Shown piece by piece: positions 8,987 to 17,185 of a stretch of 64,000 nucleotides of DNA. A model generated the notes under the pieces. That model was not told the origin of the DNA. It saw only the letters and a list, made by a program, of their open reading frames with translations, and did not search any database. Made by a program: the position numbers and the translations under genes. Source of the stretch: Luteibacter anthropi (GTDB taxonomy: Bacteria; Pseudomonadota; Gammaproteobacteria; Xanthomonadales; Rhodanobacteraceae); assembly GCF_011759365.1 (NCBI RefSeq), contig NZ_JAARLZ010000002.1, positions 496,001-560,000 of the forward strand. The letters are read 5' to 3'. How positions within the stretch are numbered: position 1 is the stretch's first letter; each line of letters opens with the position of its first letter.

Positions 8987-10570
8987 ATGCGCCAGCCACC
9001 GCAAGCGTCCAGCCTCCTGTCCCCATCCCGCCGGCGGCTGCTCAAGGCCGGGCTGTTCGCCGCGGCCGTGGCTTCTCTTTCACCCGTGGTGAAAGCCGCC
9101 TCGCGGCGGGTATTGTTCTCCGACTATCCGTTCAAGCTGGGCGTGGCCTCCGGCTCGCCATCGGCGGATGGCTTCGTCCTGTGGACACGCCTTTGCCCCG
9201 ACCCCCTGCACGGCGGCGGCATGGGCGTGCAGCAGGTGCCCCTGCGCTGGGAAGTGGCCACCGACGAAACCTTCGGCAACGTGGTGCGTTCGGGCACGTG
9301 GATGGCCATGGCGGGGCTTGCGCACAGTGCGCATGTAAGCGTCACGGGGCTGCCGTCTGATCGCTGGTATTTCTATCGGTTCCTTGCCGGCAACGAAGTG
9401 AGCCCGACAGGACGCACGCGCACCCTGCCTGCACCGGGGCAGAAGGTGGATCGCCTTCGCTTCGCCCTGGCCTCGTGCCAGCAATTTGAGCTGGGTTATT
9501 TTTCGGCATACCGGCACATGCTGAAAGACGACGTGGATGCCGTGGCCTTCGTGGGCGACTACATCTACGAATACAACGCCGAAAGCGGGCTCGTTCGCCA
9601 GCATGCGGAGGCCGAGCCGTATTCGCTGGAGTCGTATCGCAACCGCTATGCGCAGTACAAGACGGATGCGGATCTCATGGCGATGCACCAGGCGGCACCA
9701 TGGCTGCTCACCATCGACGACCACGACGTCATGAACGACTGGGCAGGAGACGTGGGCGAGGATCTGGACCCGAATTTCCCGGAGCGCCGCAGGAACGGAT
9801 TGCAGGCATGGTTTGAACACCAGCCCTTGCCGATGGAAGCACTGCTGCCGGAGCGGCGGTTACATCTGTACGCAAGCCACACCTACGGCGATCTGGCGAA
9901 CTTCCATGTACTGGATGACCGGCAGTATCGCGATCCGGAGGTGTGTTCGCACGAAGGCATGGGTGGCGGGAATTTCGAGGCCACCGATGCGGCGTGCCCG
10001 GGGCGGCTACAGAAGCAGCGCACGATCCTGGGAGCCGAACAGGAAGGCTGGCTCGATAAACAGCTGGGCGCGTCCCGTGCGCGATGGAATGTGGTGGTGC
10101 AGGAGAGCCTGGTATCTCCCCTGCCCAGCCCGGGAAAGAACGGCCCGGAGTTCTTCACCGATGCATGGGACGGGTATCCTGGCGCCCGGGAGCGGTTGAT
10201 CCAGAGTATCCGGCGGCACCGGGTGGAGAATCCCGTCGTGATCGGCGGCGATTACCACTGCACGATTGCCTGCGATATCAAGGCCGACTATGCACGCCCG
10301 GATTCGGCCACCATCGGCAGCGAATTCGTCGGCACCTCGATCACTTCGCCGGGGATGCCGCAGGGCACCCTCGACGACAAGATCCGCTTCAATCCGCATG
10401 CGCGTTACGGCGACAGCGTGCACCGGGGGTATCTCACCTTCGAGATACGACACGACGGCATGGATGTACAAGCACGATCGATGGCATCGCTGGAAACACA
10501 CGATGCCGCCTGCACGACGACCAGGCGCTTTCATGTGGAAGCGGGGCATCCGGGCGTGCAGAACGCCTGA
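8987..10570 (+). CDS. phoD: Alkaline phosphatase D family protein (PhoD), Tat-exported
   Basis: A 527-residue PhoD-like phosphodiesterase/phosphatase. The N-terminus carries a twin-arginine signal (SRRRLLKAG followed by a hydrophobic run and an Ala-rich cleavage region). A PhoD_N beta domain follows (about 45-140), then the metallophosphatase core with GDYIYEYN, IDDHDVMNDWAGD and IGGDYHCTIACDIK. Characterised PhoD enzymes use iron and calcium rather than zinc, and export folded. It is divergent from zigA with a predicted Zur box between them, which would tie its expression to zinc status. A palindromic repeat follows the stop. Confidence 0.92.
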   Translation: MRQPPQASSLLSPSRRRLLKAGLFAAAVASLSPVVKAASRRVLFSDYPFKLGVASGSPSADGFVLWTRLCPDPLHGGGMGVQQVPLRWEVATDETFGNVVRSGTWMAMAGLAHSAHVSVTGLPSDRWYFYRFLAGNEVSPTGRTRTLPAPGQKVDRLRFALASCQQFELGYFSAYRHMLKDDVDAVAFVGDYIYEYNAESGLVRQHAEAEPYSLESYRNRYAQYKTDADLMAMHQAAPWLLTIDDHDVMNDWAGDVGEDLDPNFPERRRNGLQAWFEHQPLPMEALLPERRLHLYASHTYGDLANFHVLDDRQYRDPEVCSHEGMGGGNFEATDAACPGRLQKQRTILGAEQEGWLDKQLGASRARWNVVVQESLVSPLPSPGKNGPEFFTDAWDGYPGARERLIQSIRRHRVENPVVIGGDYHCTIACDIKADYARPDSATIGSEFVGTSITSPGMPQGTLDDKIRFNPHARYGDSVHRGYLTFEIRHDGMDVQARSMASLETHDAACTTTRRFHVEAGHPGVQNA

Positions 10571-10581
10571 CCCCTCCTTCA

Positions 10582-10650
10582 CGTCGTTCCTGTGAAAACA
10601 GGAACCCAGCGCCCCGGTTCGCCAGCGTAGCGACCACATCACATCGGCCT
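10582..10650. repeat. Solo copy of the CGTCGTTCCTG palindromic repeat
   Basis: CGTCGTTCCTG-TGAAAA-CAGGAACCCAGCG forms a hairpin stem. The following GCCCCGGTTCGCCAGCG and ACATCGGC segments resemble the spacer of the 172-bp units at 61372-62063, so this is a single decayed unit of that family. It lies between convergent phoD and the TIGR02001 gene and may act as a bidirectional terminator. Confidence 0.75.
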
Positions 10651-11376
10651 TCAGAACACTGCCTTGATGCCCGCTACAAGATGCGCATGGTAAATATCCC
10701 CCGCCCCATGCGCATCGGTATTCCAGTATCGCAGGTCAAGCGACACGCGCGGATCGAACTGCCACGTCACGCCTGCATTCCACGTGTTGTAGATAAAACT
10801 CGCGCCCGTTCCATCCGCACGCATCGACGCATGCTGCTCATGCTGGCGACCATAAGCCCCTGACAACGACCACTTCTCGACAAACGTCCACGCGACATTG
10901 ACCTCGCCATAATTGGCTTCACGCACGATCCCCGGAAAATCCGGCGAGTGATACGCCGCCACGCCCACCGTCACCGGCCCGAACGCTCGTGACGCCTTCG
11001 CGTACCACTCCACGTACATCTCGCGCAGCCCCTTGGGCTGGTGCATGTATCCATAACGGATATACCCCAGATCCAGGTCGAACCCGGCCACATGCGGACG
11101 CCAGCCACCGTACAGGTCATATTCCTGGTCGGTCGAACGATCCCCCGACGGCGAGAAATCCACGTTCGACGTCCAGGCGCCGGCATACAGGCTGCCGCGC
11201 CACGTGGCGTCCACGCCGGCAAAACCGGAGGATCGACGATCGGTCTGGCTTATACCGCGAAAGATGTAATCGGATTGCGCGCCAACGTTGTAATTCACCT
11301 GCCAGCCGTCGGCAGCATGCGCGCAGGGGGACAGCGCCGCGACGGCGGCGAACAGGGCGATACGGGTGTGCTTCAT
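10651..11376 (-). CDS. TorF-like putative porin (TIGR02001/Gcw_chp family)
   Basis: A 241-residue outer-membrane protein. A cleavable signal peptide (hydrophobic run ending HAADG) is followed by alternating beta-strand sequence. The start of the mature region, NVGAQSDYIFRGISQTD, is the hallmark of the TIGR02001 family, and the chain ends in a C-terminal Phe (AGIKAVF) as expected for a barrel assembled by BAM. No function is established for the family beyond a presumed porin-like role. The start at 11376 (MKHTR) is chosen over codons at 11382 and 11388 because it places the basic residues directly before the hydrophobic core. Confidence 0.85.
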   Translation of the reverse strand: MKHTRIALFAAVAALSPCAHAADGWQVNYNVGAQSDYIFRGISQTDRRSSGFAGVDATWRGSLYAGAWTSNVDFSPSGDRSTDQEYDLYGGWRPHVAGFDLDLGYIRYGYMHQPKGLREMYVEWYAKASRAFGPVTVGVAAYHSPDFPGIVREANYGEVNVAWTFVEKWSLSGAYGRQHEQHASMRADGTGASFIYNTWNAGVTWQFDPRVSLDLRYWNTDAHGAGDIYHAHLVAGIKAVF

Positions 11377-11740
11377 GGTCATCCACAAGTGATGACGCGA
11401 TCGATGGTTGACCGCGCCGGAAAGGATGACCCGGCATGTTAGGCATGCCTGTCTATGGACGGCGCCGGATTCGCGCCGTCGGTATCAAAATCCCATCAAG
11501 GCCATTGAAACACCCAGCGAAGCTATGGGCAGGCGATGTAAATCGAGGATAGGCCTGGATAACAGGGAAATACCTGCCATGAATATAAAATCAAGAATTC
11601 ACTTAACTTTCACCTGCACGGGCGCTCTATGAAGGGCGAAAAACAAAGCATCCCGTCACCGGACCGACGGACCTGACGAAAGAAATCTCCTCCATCTCTC
11701 AGGAGTGAATTTCTATCGCTCAAGCGTTATGGAGGACAGC
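11377..11740. other. Intergenic region, lower GC, no convincing gene
   Basis: This 364-bp spacer separates the divergent porin and desaturase genes. From about 11500 the GC content drops visibly, with runs such as ATGAATATAAAATCAAG, unlike the flanking DNA. A short plus-strand frame at 11408-11632 has neither a ribosome-binding site nor protein-like composition. It probably holds the desaturase promoter and the upstream edge of a transferred segment. Confidence 0.5.
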
Positions 11741-12793
11741 ATGCAAGCGCATTTCCCTACCCAGCACGACTGGACTGATCGGCAACGCTCAGAGCATATA
11801 CGCCGGCACATTCAGGCCTCTTGCATTCGAATGCGCGACCACCCATGGCTGCGCCACCAAGATGCCATTGGGGCGACAATCCTCATCCTTTCTTTATCCG
11901 GAATGTTTATTACCGGAGCACTCTATCTTCATGGACACCTGCCGTGGTGGGCATGCGTCATTTTGAATGCCATCTTCTGTTCATTCATGCACGAACTTGA
12001 ACATGACTTGATTCATCGCCTTTACTTCCGGCGAAGAAAACTGCCTCACAACCTCATGCTGGCCCTGGTCTGGCTCGCCCGACCAAGCACCATCAACCCA
12101 TGGCTACGGCGCCCGCATCATCTGGCTCATCATCGGCTTTCGGGAACCAGGGCAGATCTGGAAGAACGAACACTTTCCAACGGACATCCATGGGGTGTCA
12201 TTCGACTCATCATGACTGCCGACCTGATGATAGCCGCGAGCGTACTTGTGGCAGAAGCAGAAAGCTGGCGAGAAAAACGGCATATTCTCAAGACAGGAAT
12301 AAGTACGTATGTGCCATTGACCATCCTTCATTGGGCGACATGGTACCTTTTCCTTGGGTTGCACCTTTTCCATGCAGTGAGCGCATGGATCGGTCATCCC
12401 ATCGATGCATCAGGCAGCCTTCAAACCATAGTAGGCGCGGTCGACGCCATCGTCGTGATCGTTGTTGCGCCAAACATTCTTCGCACTTTTTCACTCCACT
12501 TCATAAGCTCGAATCTTCACTACTACGGTGATATCGAGCAAGGGAACCTCATGCAACAGACACAGGTCATGACCAGCCCATGGCTTTGGCCGCTGCAATT
12601 ATTCTGCGTCAACTTCGGCGGCACCCATGCAATCCATCATTTCGTGGTGAATGAGCCCTTCTATATACGCCAGATGTCGACGCGGGCTGCTCACCAGGTC
12701 ATGCGCTCCATGGGCGTTCGCTTCAATGACTTCGGCACCTTCCGAAGAGCTAATCGCTTTACCACGCGCCGCCGCGATCAGCCACTATCATGA
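11741..12793 (+). CDS. Fatty acid desaturase-like di-iron membrane protein
   Basis: A 350-residue integral membrane protein with three histidine clusters: HELEHD near residue 85, HHLAHH near 125 and HAIHH near 300. These are the ligands of membrane di-iron desaturases and hydroxylases. Hydrophobic helices lie near 45-80 and 185-260. GGAGG six bases before the ATG at 11741 fixes the start; codons at 11729 and 11705 are weaker. Base composition is clearly lower in GC, with many A/T-ending codons, compared with its neighbours, suggesting horizontal acquisition. The acyl substrate and bond position are unknown. Its 3' end overlaps the small convergent gene at 12788-12922 by 6 bp. Confidence 0.85.
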   Translation: MQAHFPTQHDWTDRQRSEHIRRHIQASCIRMRDHPWLRHQDAIGATILILSLSGMFITGALYLHGHLPWWACVILNAIFCSFMHELEHDLIHRLYFRRRKLPHNLMLALVWLARPSTINPWLRRPHHLAHHRLSGTRADLEERTLSNGHPWGVIRLIMTADLMIAASVLVAEAESWREKRHILKTGISTYVPLTILHWATWYLFLGLHLFHAVSAWIGHPIDASGSLQTIVGAVDAIVVIVVAPNILRTFSLHFISSNLHYYGDIEQGNLMQQTQVMTSPWLWPLQLFCVNFGGTHAIHHFVVNEPFYIRQMSTRAAHQVMRSMGVRFNDFGTFRRANRFTTRRRDQPLS

Positions 12794-12922
12794 CGGCTGC
12801 AAAGCCCACTGCAATATCAGAAAGGCAGCGGCAACAAGCACCGTCAGCTTCACCACGATATCGGCGCGCTTCCACGCGGAAGGGGCCTGGGCGACACGTA
12901 CTCTCGGCGGCTGCTGGTTCAT
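12788..12922 (-). CDS. 44-residue single-pass membrane peptide
   Basis: A short gene encoding MNQQPPRVRVAQ, a basic stretch SAWKRADIVVK and one membrane helix with the core LTVLVAAAFLILQWAL before the C-terminus. GGAGG lies five bases before the ATG, among the best ribosome-binding sites in this area. It ends convergently inside the last codons of the desaturase gene. No homologue is recognised; the charge pattern suggests an inner-membrane peptide with the N-terminus in the cytoplasm. Length makes the call cautious, but the ribosome-binding site and a coherent helix argue that it is real. Confidence 0.65.
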   Translation of the reverse strand: MNQQPPRVRVAQAPSAWKRADIVVKLTVLVAAAFLILQWALQPS

Positions 12923-12980
12923 GCGGTCCTCCACAACATCGATGATCGTGCAGGGTTAACGGCCGGCGATGCCGGATGCT

Positions 12981-13883
12981 TTAGTCCGCCTCCCTGAACA
13001 GACGGCCCGCGATGAAATCGACGAATACGCGGATCTTCGGCGACAACTGCCGGCTGGACGACCACACCGCCCAGAATTGCCCCCGGTCGGCCAGGGCATC
13101 TTCCAGCACGGGTCGCAGTGTTCCCGCGCGCAGGGCGTCGCGCACGAGGAAGTCCGGCACGTAGGCGATGCCATGGCCATCCAGCGTGGCGGCCAGTACG
13201 GCCTCCATGTTGTTGCAGGTGATGGCCGTGGACAGGCGCACGCCTTGCCAGCGCGGATCGGAGCCGCGCTCCCATTCCATCAGCTTGCCTGTGGTGGCGA
13301 AGCGGTAACGCACAAAGGCATGCCGCTGCAGGTCCATCGCCTGGCGGGGTTCGCCGCGAGCATCCAGATAGGCCGGCGATGCGCACAGCAGAAAGCGGAA
13401 CGGCCCCAGGCGCCGTGCCATCAGGCGCGAGTCGGGCAGCGAGCCGCTGCGAATGGCGACGTCCACGCCCTCCTCGATCACGTCCACCATGTGGTCGCTG
13501 AAATCCAGATCCAGTTCGATCTCCGGATACAGGCGCCGGAACTCGGGCAGCACAGGCAACAGGAAGCGATAACCGATGGTCGGCACGCTCACCCGCAGCT
13601 TGCCACGCGGTGACTGCGCCGCCTGCGACAGCATGGCTTCGGCATCGGCCAGATCGTCGAGGATGCGGCGGCATCGCTCGAAAAACAGCTCGCCTTCGGC
13701 GGTAAGACGCACCTTGCGCGTGCTGCGCTGGAACAGGCGCACACCGACGGAGGCCTCCAGCCGGGCGATGCTCTTGCCCACCGCCGAGGGCGATATCCCC
13801 AGCACGCGCCCTGCCGCCGCGAAGCTCGACGCCTCGGCGCTGCGGACGAAGGCCAGGATGCCCGGCAGACTATCCATGCTCAC
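12981..13883 (-). CDS. LysR-family transcriptional regulator
   Basis: A 300-residue LysR regulator: winged helix-turn-helix in residues 1-65 (SFAAAGRVLGISPSAVGKSIARLE), then a periplasmic-binding-like effector domain with LRVSVPTIGYRFLLPVLPEF. It resembles the AaeR/DmlR-like branch common next to exporters. It is transcribed divergently from the MFS exporter at 13986, and the roughly 100-bp spacer is the expected operator region, so it most likely controls that exporter and itself. The inducer is unknown. Confidence 0.9.
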   Translation of the reverse strand: MSMDSLPGILAFVRSAEASSFAAAGRVLGISPSAVGKSIARLEASVGVRLFQRSTRKVRLTAEGELFFERCRRILDDLADAEAMLSQAAQSPRGKLRVSVPTIGYRFLLPVLPEFRRLYPEIELDLDFSDHMVDVIEEGVDVAIRSGSLPDSRLMARRLGPFRFLLCASPAYLDARGEPRQAMDLQRHAFVRYRFATTGKLMEWERGSDPRWQGVRLSTAITCNNMEAVLAATLDGHGIAYVPDFLVRDALRAGTLRPVLEDALADRGQFWAVWSSSRQLSPKIRVFVDFIAGRLFREAD

Positions 13884-13985
13884 CTCATTAAGGAATTCAG
13901 ATCCGCAATGAGCGGAATGCGAAGTTATTTCCGAATCATTGCCGACTTTCTAGCATGCAATCCAGTCCCCCTCCTGGATGCTCTC

Positions 13986-15518
13986 ATGCACGATTCCTCG
14001 CCCGCCCGCCACTGGGTGTTGCTGGCTGTTTGCCTGTCGGCCCTCGTCCTGCCCCTCAGCTTCTCCGGCGGCGCGGTCGCCACGCCGTCCATCGCGCAGT
14101 CGCCCGGCGGCAGTGCCGATGCCCTGGCCTGGGTGACCAACGGCTTCATGCTGGCCTTCGGCAGCCTGCTGATGACGGCGGGCTCGCTTGCCGACCGTTT
14201 CGGACGCAAGCGGATCTTCGGTGCGGGCATGGCCTTGTTCACCCTCGCATCGCTGGGCATTGCCGTCGCTCCCGGCATCGTGGGCATCGACCTGCTGCGT
14301 GGCGTGCAAGGCATCGCGGCCGCCTTCGCCCTCTCCGGCGGCTCCGCCGCCCTCGCGCAGGAGTTCGACGGACACGAGCGCACGCGTGCCTTCAGCCTGC
14401 TGGGCGTCAGCTTCGGCGTGGGGCTGGCCTTCGGTCCGCTGCTGGCCGCGCTGCTCATTTCGCTATGGGGGTGGCGCGCGATGTTCATCGCCATTGCCCT
14501 CATCGGCGCGGCCGCTCTCGCCTTCGGCTGGCCGCGCATGCGGGAAACACGGCATCCGGCCGCGCATCGCTTCGACTTCGCCGGCGCTGCCAGCTTCACC
14601 GCCGCGCTGGCCCTGTTCACCCTGGGCGTGATCCGCTCGGGCGATGGCCACTGGGCGGCGACGGGCACCTGGATGCCGCTGGCTGCGTCGGTGCTGCTGG
14701 CAGCGGCCTTCGTCGTCATCGAACGACGTACTGCGCATCCCATGCTCGACCTGACACTGTTCCGCTATCCGCGCTTCGTGGGCGTGCAGGTGCTGCCGGT
14801 GGGCACCTGCTACTGCTACATCGTGCTCGTGGTGCTGCTGCCGCTGCGCTTCATCGGTGTAGATGATCGCGGCGAACTCGGCACCGGCCTGCTGATGCTG
14901 GCCTTGTCCGCACCGATGCTCGTGGTGCCTCCGCTGGCCGCACGCCTCGCACGCCGCTACGCACCGGGCCTGCTTTGCGGCATCGGCTTCCTGGTGGCGG
15001 CGGCCGGATTACTCTGGCTTGCGCCCGCGCTCGCCCATCATGACGATGCGTCGATCGTTGCCTCACTGCTGGTGATCGGGGTGGGCAGCGGCCTGCCCTG
15101 GGGCCTCATGGATGGCCTGTCGATCAGCGTCGTGCCACGTGAGCGTGCCGGCATGGCGACGGGCATCTTCAGCACGACACGCGTAGCCGGCGAAGGCGTG
15201 GCGCTGGCGATTTCGGGCACGCTGTTTGCCGCGCTGTTGCGCAACGGTTTGCGCAAGGAAGGGCTACCGCAGGGGCGTCTTTCCGAAGAAGCCGCGCGCC
15301 ATCTCGCCGGTGGCGACCTGCATGCAGCGCAAGCCGTGCTGCACGATGTGCCCTCATCGTTGCTTGCTGACCTGCATGCCCAGGGCTTCACCCTGCTGCT
15401 GCACCTGCTTGCGGGAATTACGATACTTTCCGCACTCGTGACGTTTGCATGCCTTGTCCGCGCCGCCGATGCGCCGGCTACGCCTGCCGGCGATAACGTG
15501 CCGGCGTCTGCCCCATGA
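13986..15518 (+). CDS. MFS drug exporter, DHA2 (14-helix) family
   Basis: A 510-residue transporter with about 14 predicted membrane helices. DHA2/EmrB-QacA features include motif A (GSLADRFGRKRIFGAG) after the second helix and the G-rich motif C region GVSFGVGLAFGPLLAALL. The start is placed at 13986 because the first helix begins soon after it; an in-frame codon at 13908 would add 26 residues overlapping the likely regulatory region. It is divergent from a LysR regulator and converges with an AraC gene, overlapping it by 41 bp at the 3' ends. The substrate is unknown. Confidence 0.87.
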   Translation: MHDSSPARHWVLLAVCLSALVLPLSFSGGAVATPSIAQSPGGSADALAWVTNGFMLAFGSLLMTAGSLADRFGRKRIFGAGMALFTLASLGIAVAPGIVGIDLLRGVQGIAAAFALSGGSAALAQEFDGHERTRAFSLLGVSFGVGLAFGPLLAALLISLWGWRAMFIAIALIGAAALAFGWPRMRETRHPAAHRFDFAGAASFTAALALFTLGVIRSGDGHWAATGTWMPLAASVLLAAAFVVIERRTAHPMLDLTLFRYPRFVGVQVLPVGTCYCYIVLVVLLPLRFIGVDDRGELGTGLLMLALSAPMLVVPPLAARLARRYAPGLLCGIGFLVAAAGLLWLAPALAHHDDASIVASLLVIGVGSGLPWGLMDGLSISVVPRERAGMATGIFSTTRVAGEGVALAISGTLFAALLRNGLRKEGLPQGRLSEEAARHLAGGDLHAAQAVLHDVPSSLLADLHAQGFTLLLHLLAGITILSALVTFACLVRAADAPATPAGDNVPASAP

Positions 15519-16386
15519 CCCGGGTGAAGGCCTTGCCGAACGCGGACTCCGAGCGATAGCCCACACGATCGGCGACGGCACCTGCCGTGAGGTCGGTACG
15601 GCGCAGGAGGTCGCCGGCCAGCTGCATGCGCAACAAGGTGAGCGTCTCGTGCGGCGACATGCGTGCCCGGGCTTCGAAGTGTCGCGCGAAGGTAGCCCGC
15701 GACATCGCCGCCAGCTCGGCCAGCGCCGCCACCGACCATTCGCGTTCCGGCTCGCGCAGCATGGCGGTCACGGCACGCGACAGGCGCGGATCGCCCAGCA
15801 AGGCGAGAAACGACGGCGTGAGCGTGGTATCCACCAGATGCTCGCGCAGGGCGAACACGAACAGCGTCTGCGTCAGCGCGGTAATGACACTGACCGCGCC
15901 CGGTGGTTGTCGCCCGACTTCGTCGCGCAGGATGGCCACGATGCCCGCCAGCGCCCCCATGCCATGCGAGGCCGCGAGATTCACATGGATCGCATCCGGC
16001 AGCGTGGCGAACAGCCAGCGGGATATCTCCGGAGCCAGCAGCACGCGACCACAGAGCACATCCAGCTCGGCAGGCAGGCCATTGTGCTGCACGGGGATCG
16101 CCCCTGCCATTTCCAGCAGGAGCGGACCAGCGGCTTCCTTGCCATGGACATCGCGCAGGCGATGGCTGCGTCCGTGCGGCAGCACCACCAGATCACCCGC
16201 ATGCAGGCGCATCGGCGCCCTGCCCGGCAGCTCCATATCCACCTCGCCCGAGAGCACGAGGTGGAACGGCGCCGTGCCGGAGGGCATGTCGTCGTGATCG
16301 ATACGGTAAGCGCCCCCGAGCTGGCAGCGCAGGTCGGGAACACCCTGCATGCGGGCCAGTTCGAGCACGCGGGTCAAAGCGTCCAT
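15478..16386 (-). CDS. AraC-family transcriptional regulator with cupin domain
   Basis: A 302-residue regulator. Residues about 1-180 form the AraC N-terminal cupin type (HLVLSGEVDMELPGRAPMRL, then GDLVVLPHGRSHRL). The C-terminal 100 residues form the double helix-turn-helix with MSRATFARHFEARARMSPHE and VADRVGYRSESAFGKAFTR. The start at 16386 (MDALTRV) agrees with the family. It is downstream of ompW on the same strand, with an 89-bp leader containing alternative hairpins, and its last 41 bp overlap the MFS gene. Targets are unknown; the MFS exporter is a possible one. Confidence 0.88.
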   Translation of the reverse strand: MDALTRVLELARMQGVPDLRCQLGGAYRIDHDDMPSGTAPFHLVLSGEVDMELPGRAPMRLHAGDLVVLPHGRSHRLRDVHGKEAAGPLLLEMAGAIPVQHNGLPAELDVLCGRVLLAPEISRWLFATLPDAIHVNLAASHGMGALAGIVAILRDEVGRQPPGAVSVITALTQTLFVFALREHLVDTTLTPSFLALLGDPRLSRAVTAMLREPEREWSVAALAELAAMSRATFARHFEARARMSPHETLTLLRMQLAGDLLRRTDLTAGAVADRVGYRSESAFGKAFTRVMGQTPARYRRQA

Positions 16387-16420
16387 GGGGGCGTGTCGCA
16401 GGGGAGGCGGCGGAAGTATC

Positions 16421-16470
16421 CGCCCGCTTACGGGCGAAGACAACGCCATCCAGGCGGATGTCGTCGCCCG
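16421..16470 (-). other. Mutually exclusive hairpins in the AraC-gene leader
   Basis: On the minus strand the order is CGGGCGACGAC (16470-16460), GTCTTCGCCCG (16441-16431), then CGGGCG (16426-16421). The middle segment can pair with the first (10 bp, one mismatch) or with the third (6 bp, 4-base loop) but not both. The region lies between the ompW stop and the AraC start. It may be a weak terminator or an attenuator-like switch; no T-tract follows. Confidence 0.35.
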
Positions 16471-16475
16471 ATGCT

Positions 16476-17090
16476 TCACAGGCGGTAGCCGAAGCTGACG
16501 CCGTACACCCAGGGATCGATGTGTGCGGTACCGACGCGCGCGCCGTTGACCTTCACCTTCGCATCGATGTTGATGTAGCGGGCGTCGGCCGTGAAGGTCC
16601 AGCGATCGTTCAGGGCGACATCCACGCCGCCGTGCCATGCCACGCCCCAGCTGCTGCCCACGTCGACGTTGGCGCCGTCGAGCGCATTGCGGCCCTTGGC
16701 GTCGAAGAAACGGGTGTAATTGACGCCCACGCCGAGGAACGGCGTGACCTTGCGATCCGGCAGGAAGCGGTAGAGCACGCCGACCACGGGCGGCAGCTGC
16801 TTCACGCTGACCGCGCGCTGGCCGGCCAGGCGAACCTCATGCTGGAACGGCACGGCGGCCAGCGCCTCCACACTCCAGTACGGGGTGAAACGGTATTCCA
16901 CGCTGATCGTAGGGCGCGTGTTGTTGCTCGTGCTCGCCTTCATGCCGGCAAGGTGGCCGGTGTCCGACTTCGGATCGACGACATGGGCGCCGAAATGCAG
17001 CAGCCAGGGCGAATCGACGGCCTGGGCCATGACGGCGGCGGGCGCCAGGCAGAGCAGGCCGGCGGCGGCGAGAGACTTCAGGTGGCGCAT
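16476..17090 (-). CDS. ompW: OmpW-family outer-membrane protein
   Basis: A 204-residue protein with a signal peptide ending AVMAQA, the early strand motif SPWLLHFGAHVVDPKS and the central YRFTPYWSVEALAAVPFQHEV typical of OmpW. The C-terminus GVSFGYRL gives the final beta-strand. OmpW forms an eight-stranded barrel with a hydrophobic lateral channel for small apolar compounds. AAGGAG seven bases before the ATG fixes the start. The gene follows an Fnr-type regulator, and an Fnr/Anr-like site lies 79-92 bp upstream of the start; ompW is oxygen-regulated in several gammaproteobacteria, which fits. Confidence 0.92.
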   Translation of the reverse strand: MRHLKSLAAAGLLCLAPAAVMAQAVDSPWLLHFGAHVVDPKSDTGHLAGMKASTSNNTRPTISVEYRFTPYWSVEALAAVPFQHEVRLAGQRAVSVKQLPPVVGVLYRFLPDRKVTPFLGVGVNYTRFFDAKGRNALDGANVDVGSSWGVAWHGGVDVALNDRWTFTADARYINIDAKVKVNGARVGTAHIDPWVYGVSFGYRL

Positions 17091-17141
17091 GGGGATACTC
17101 CTTGGGGACACGTTCCGGCCTTCGATGACCGGGCATGCCCA

Positions 17142-17182
17142 GCGTAGGAACCTGCCCCGCCGCACTTCCTGACCGGGATCAG
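17142..17182 (-). promoter_or_regulatory. Predicted Fnr/Anr-activated promoter of ompW
   Basis: On the minus strand CTGATCCCGGTCAG (17182-17169) matches the Anr/Fnr consensus TTGAT-N4-GTCAA at 8 of 10 positions. A TACGCT -10 (17147-17142) lies downstream, so a start at about 17135 places the site centre near -41, the class II activator position. The spacer lies between the fnr-like stop and ompW. Confidence 0.5.
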
Positions 17183-17185
17183 TTT

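Noticed and set aside
11408-11632. Candidate 74-residue gene in the spacer before the desaturase
   Set aside because: No ribosome-binding site, no coherent fold, and composition that follows the local base content.
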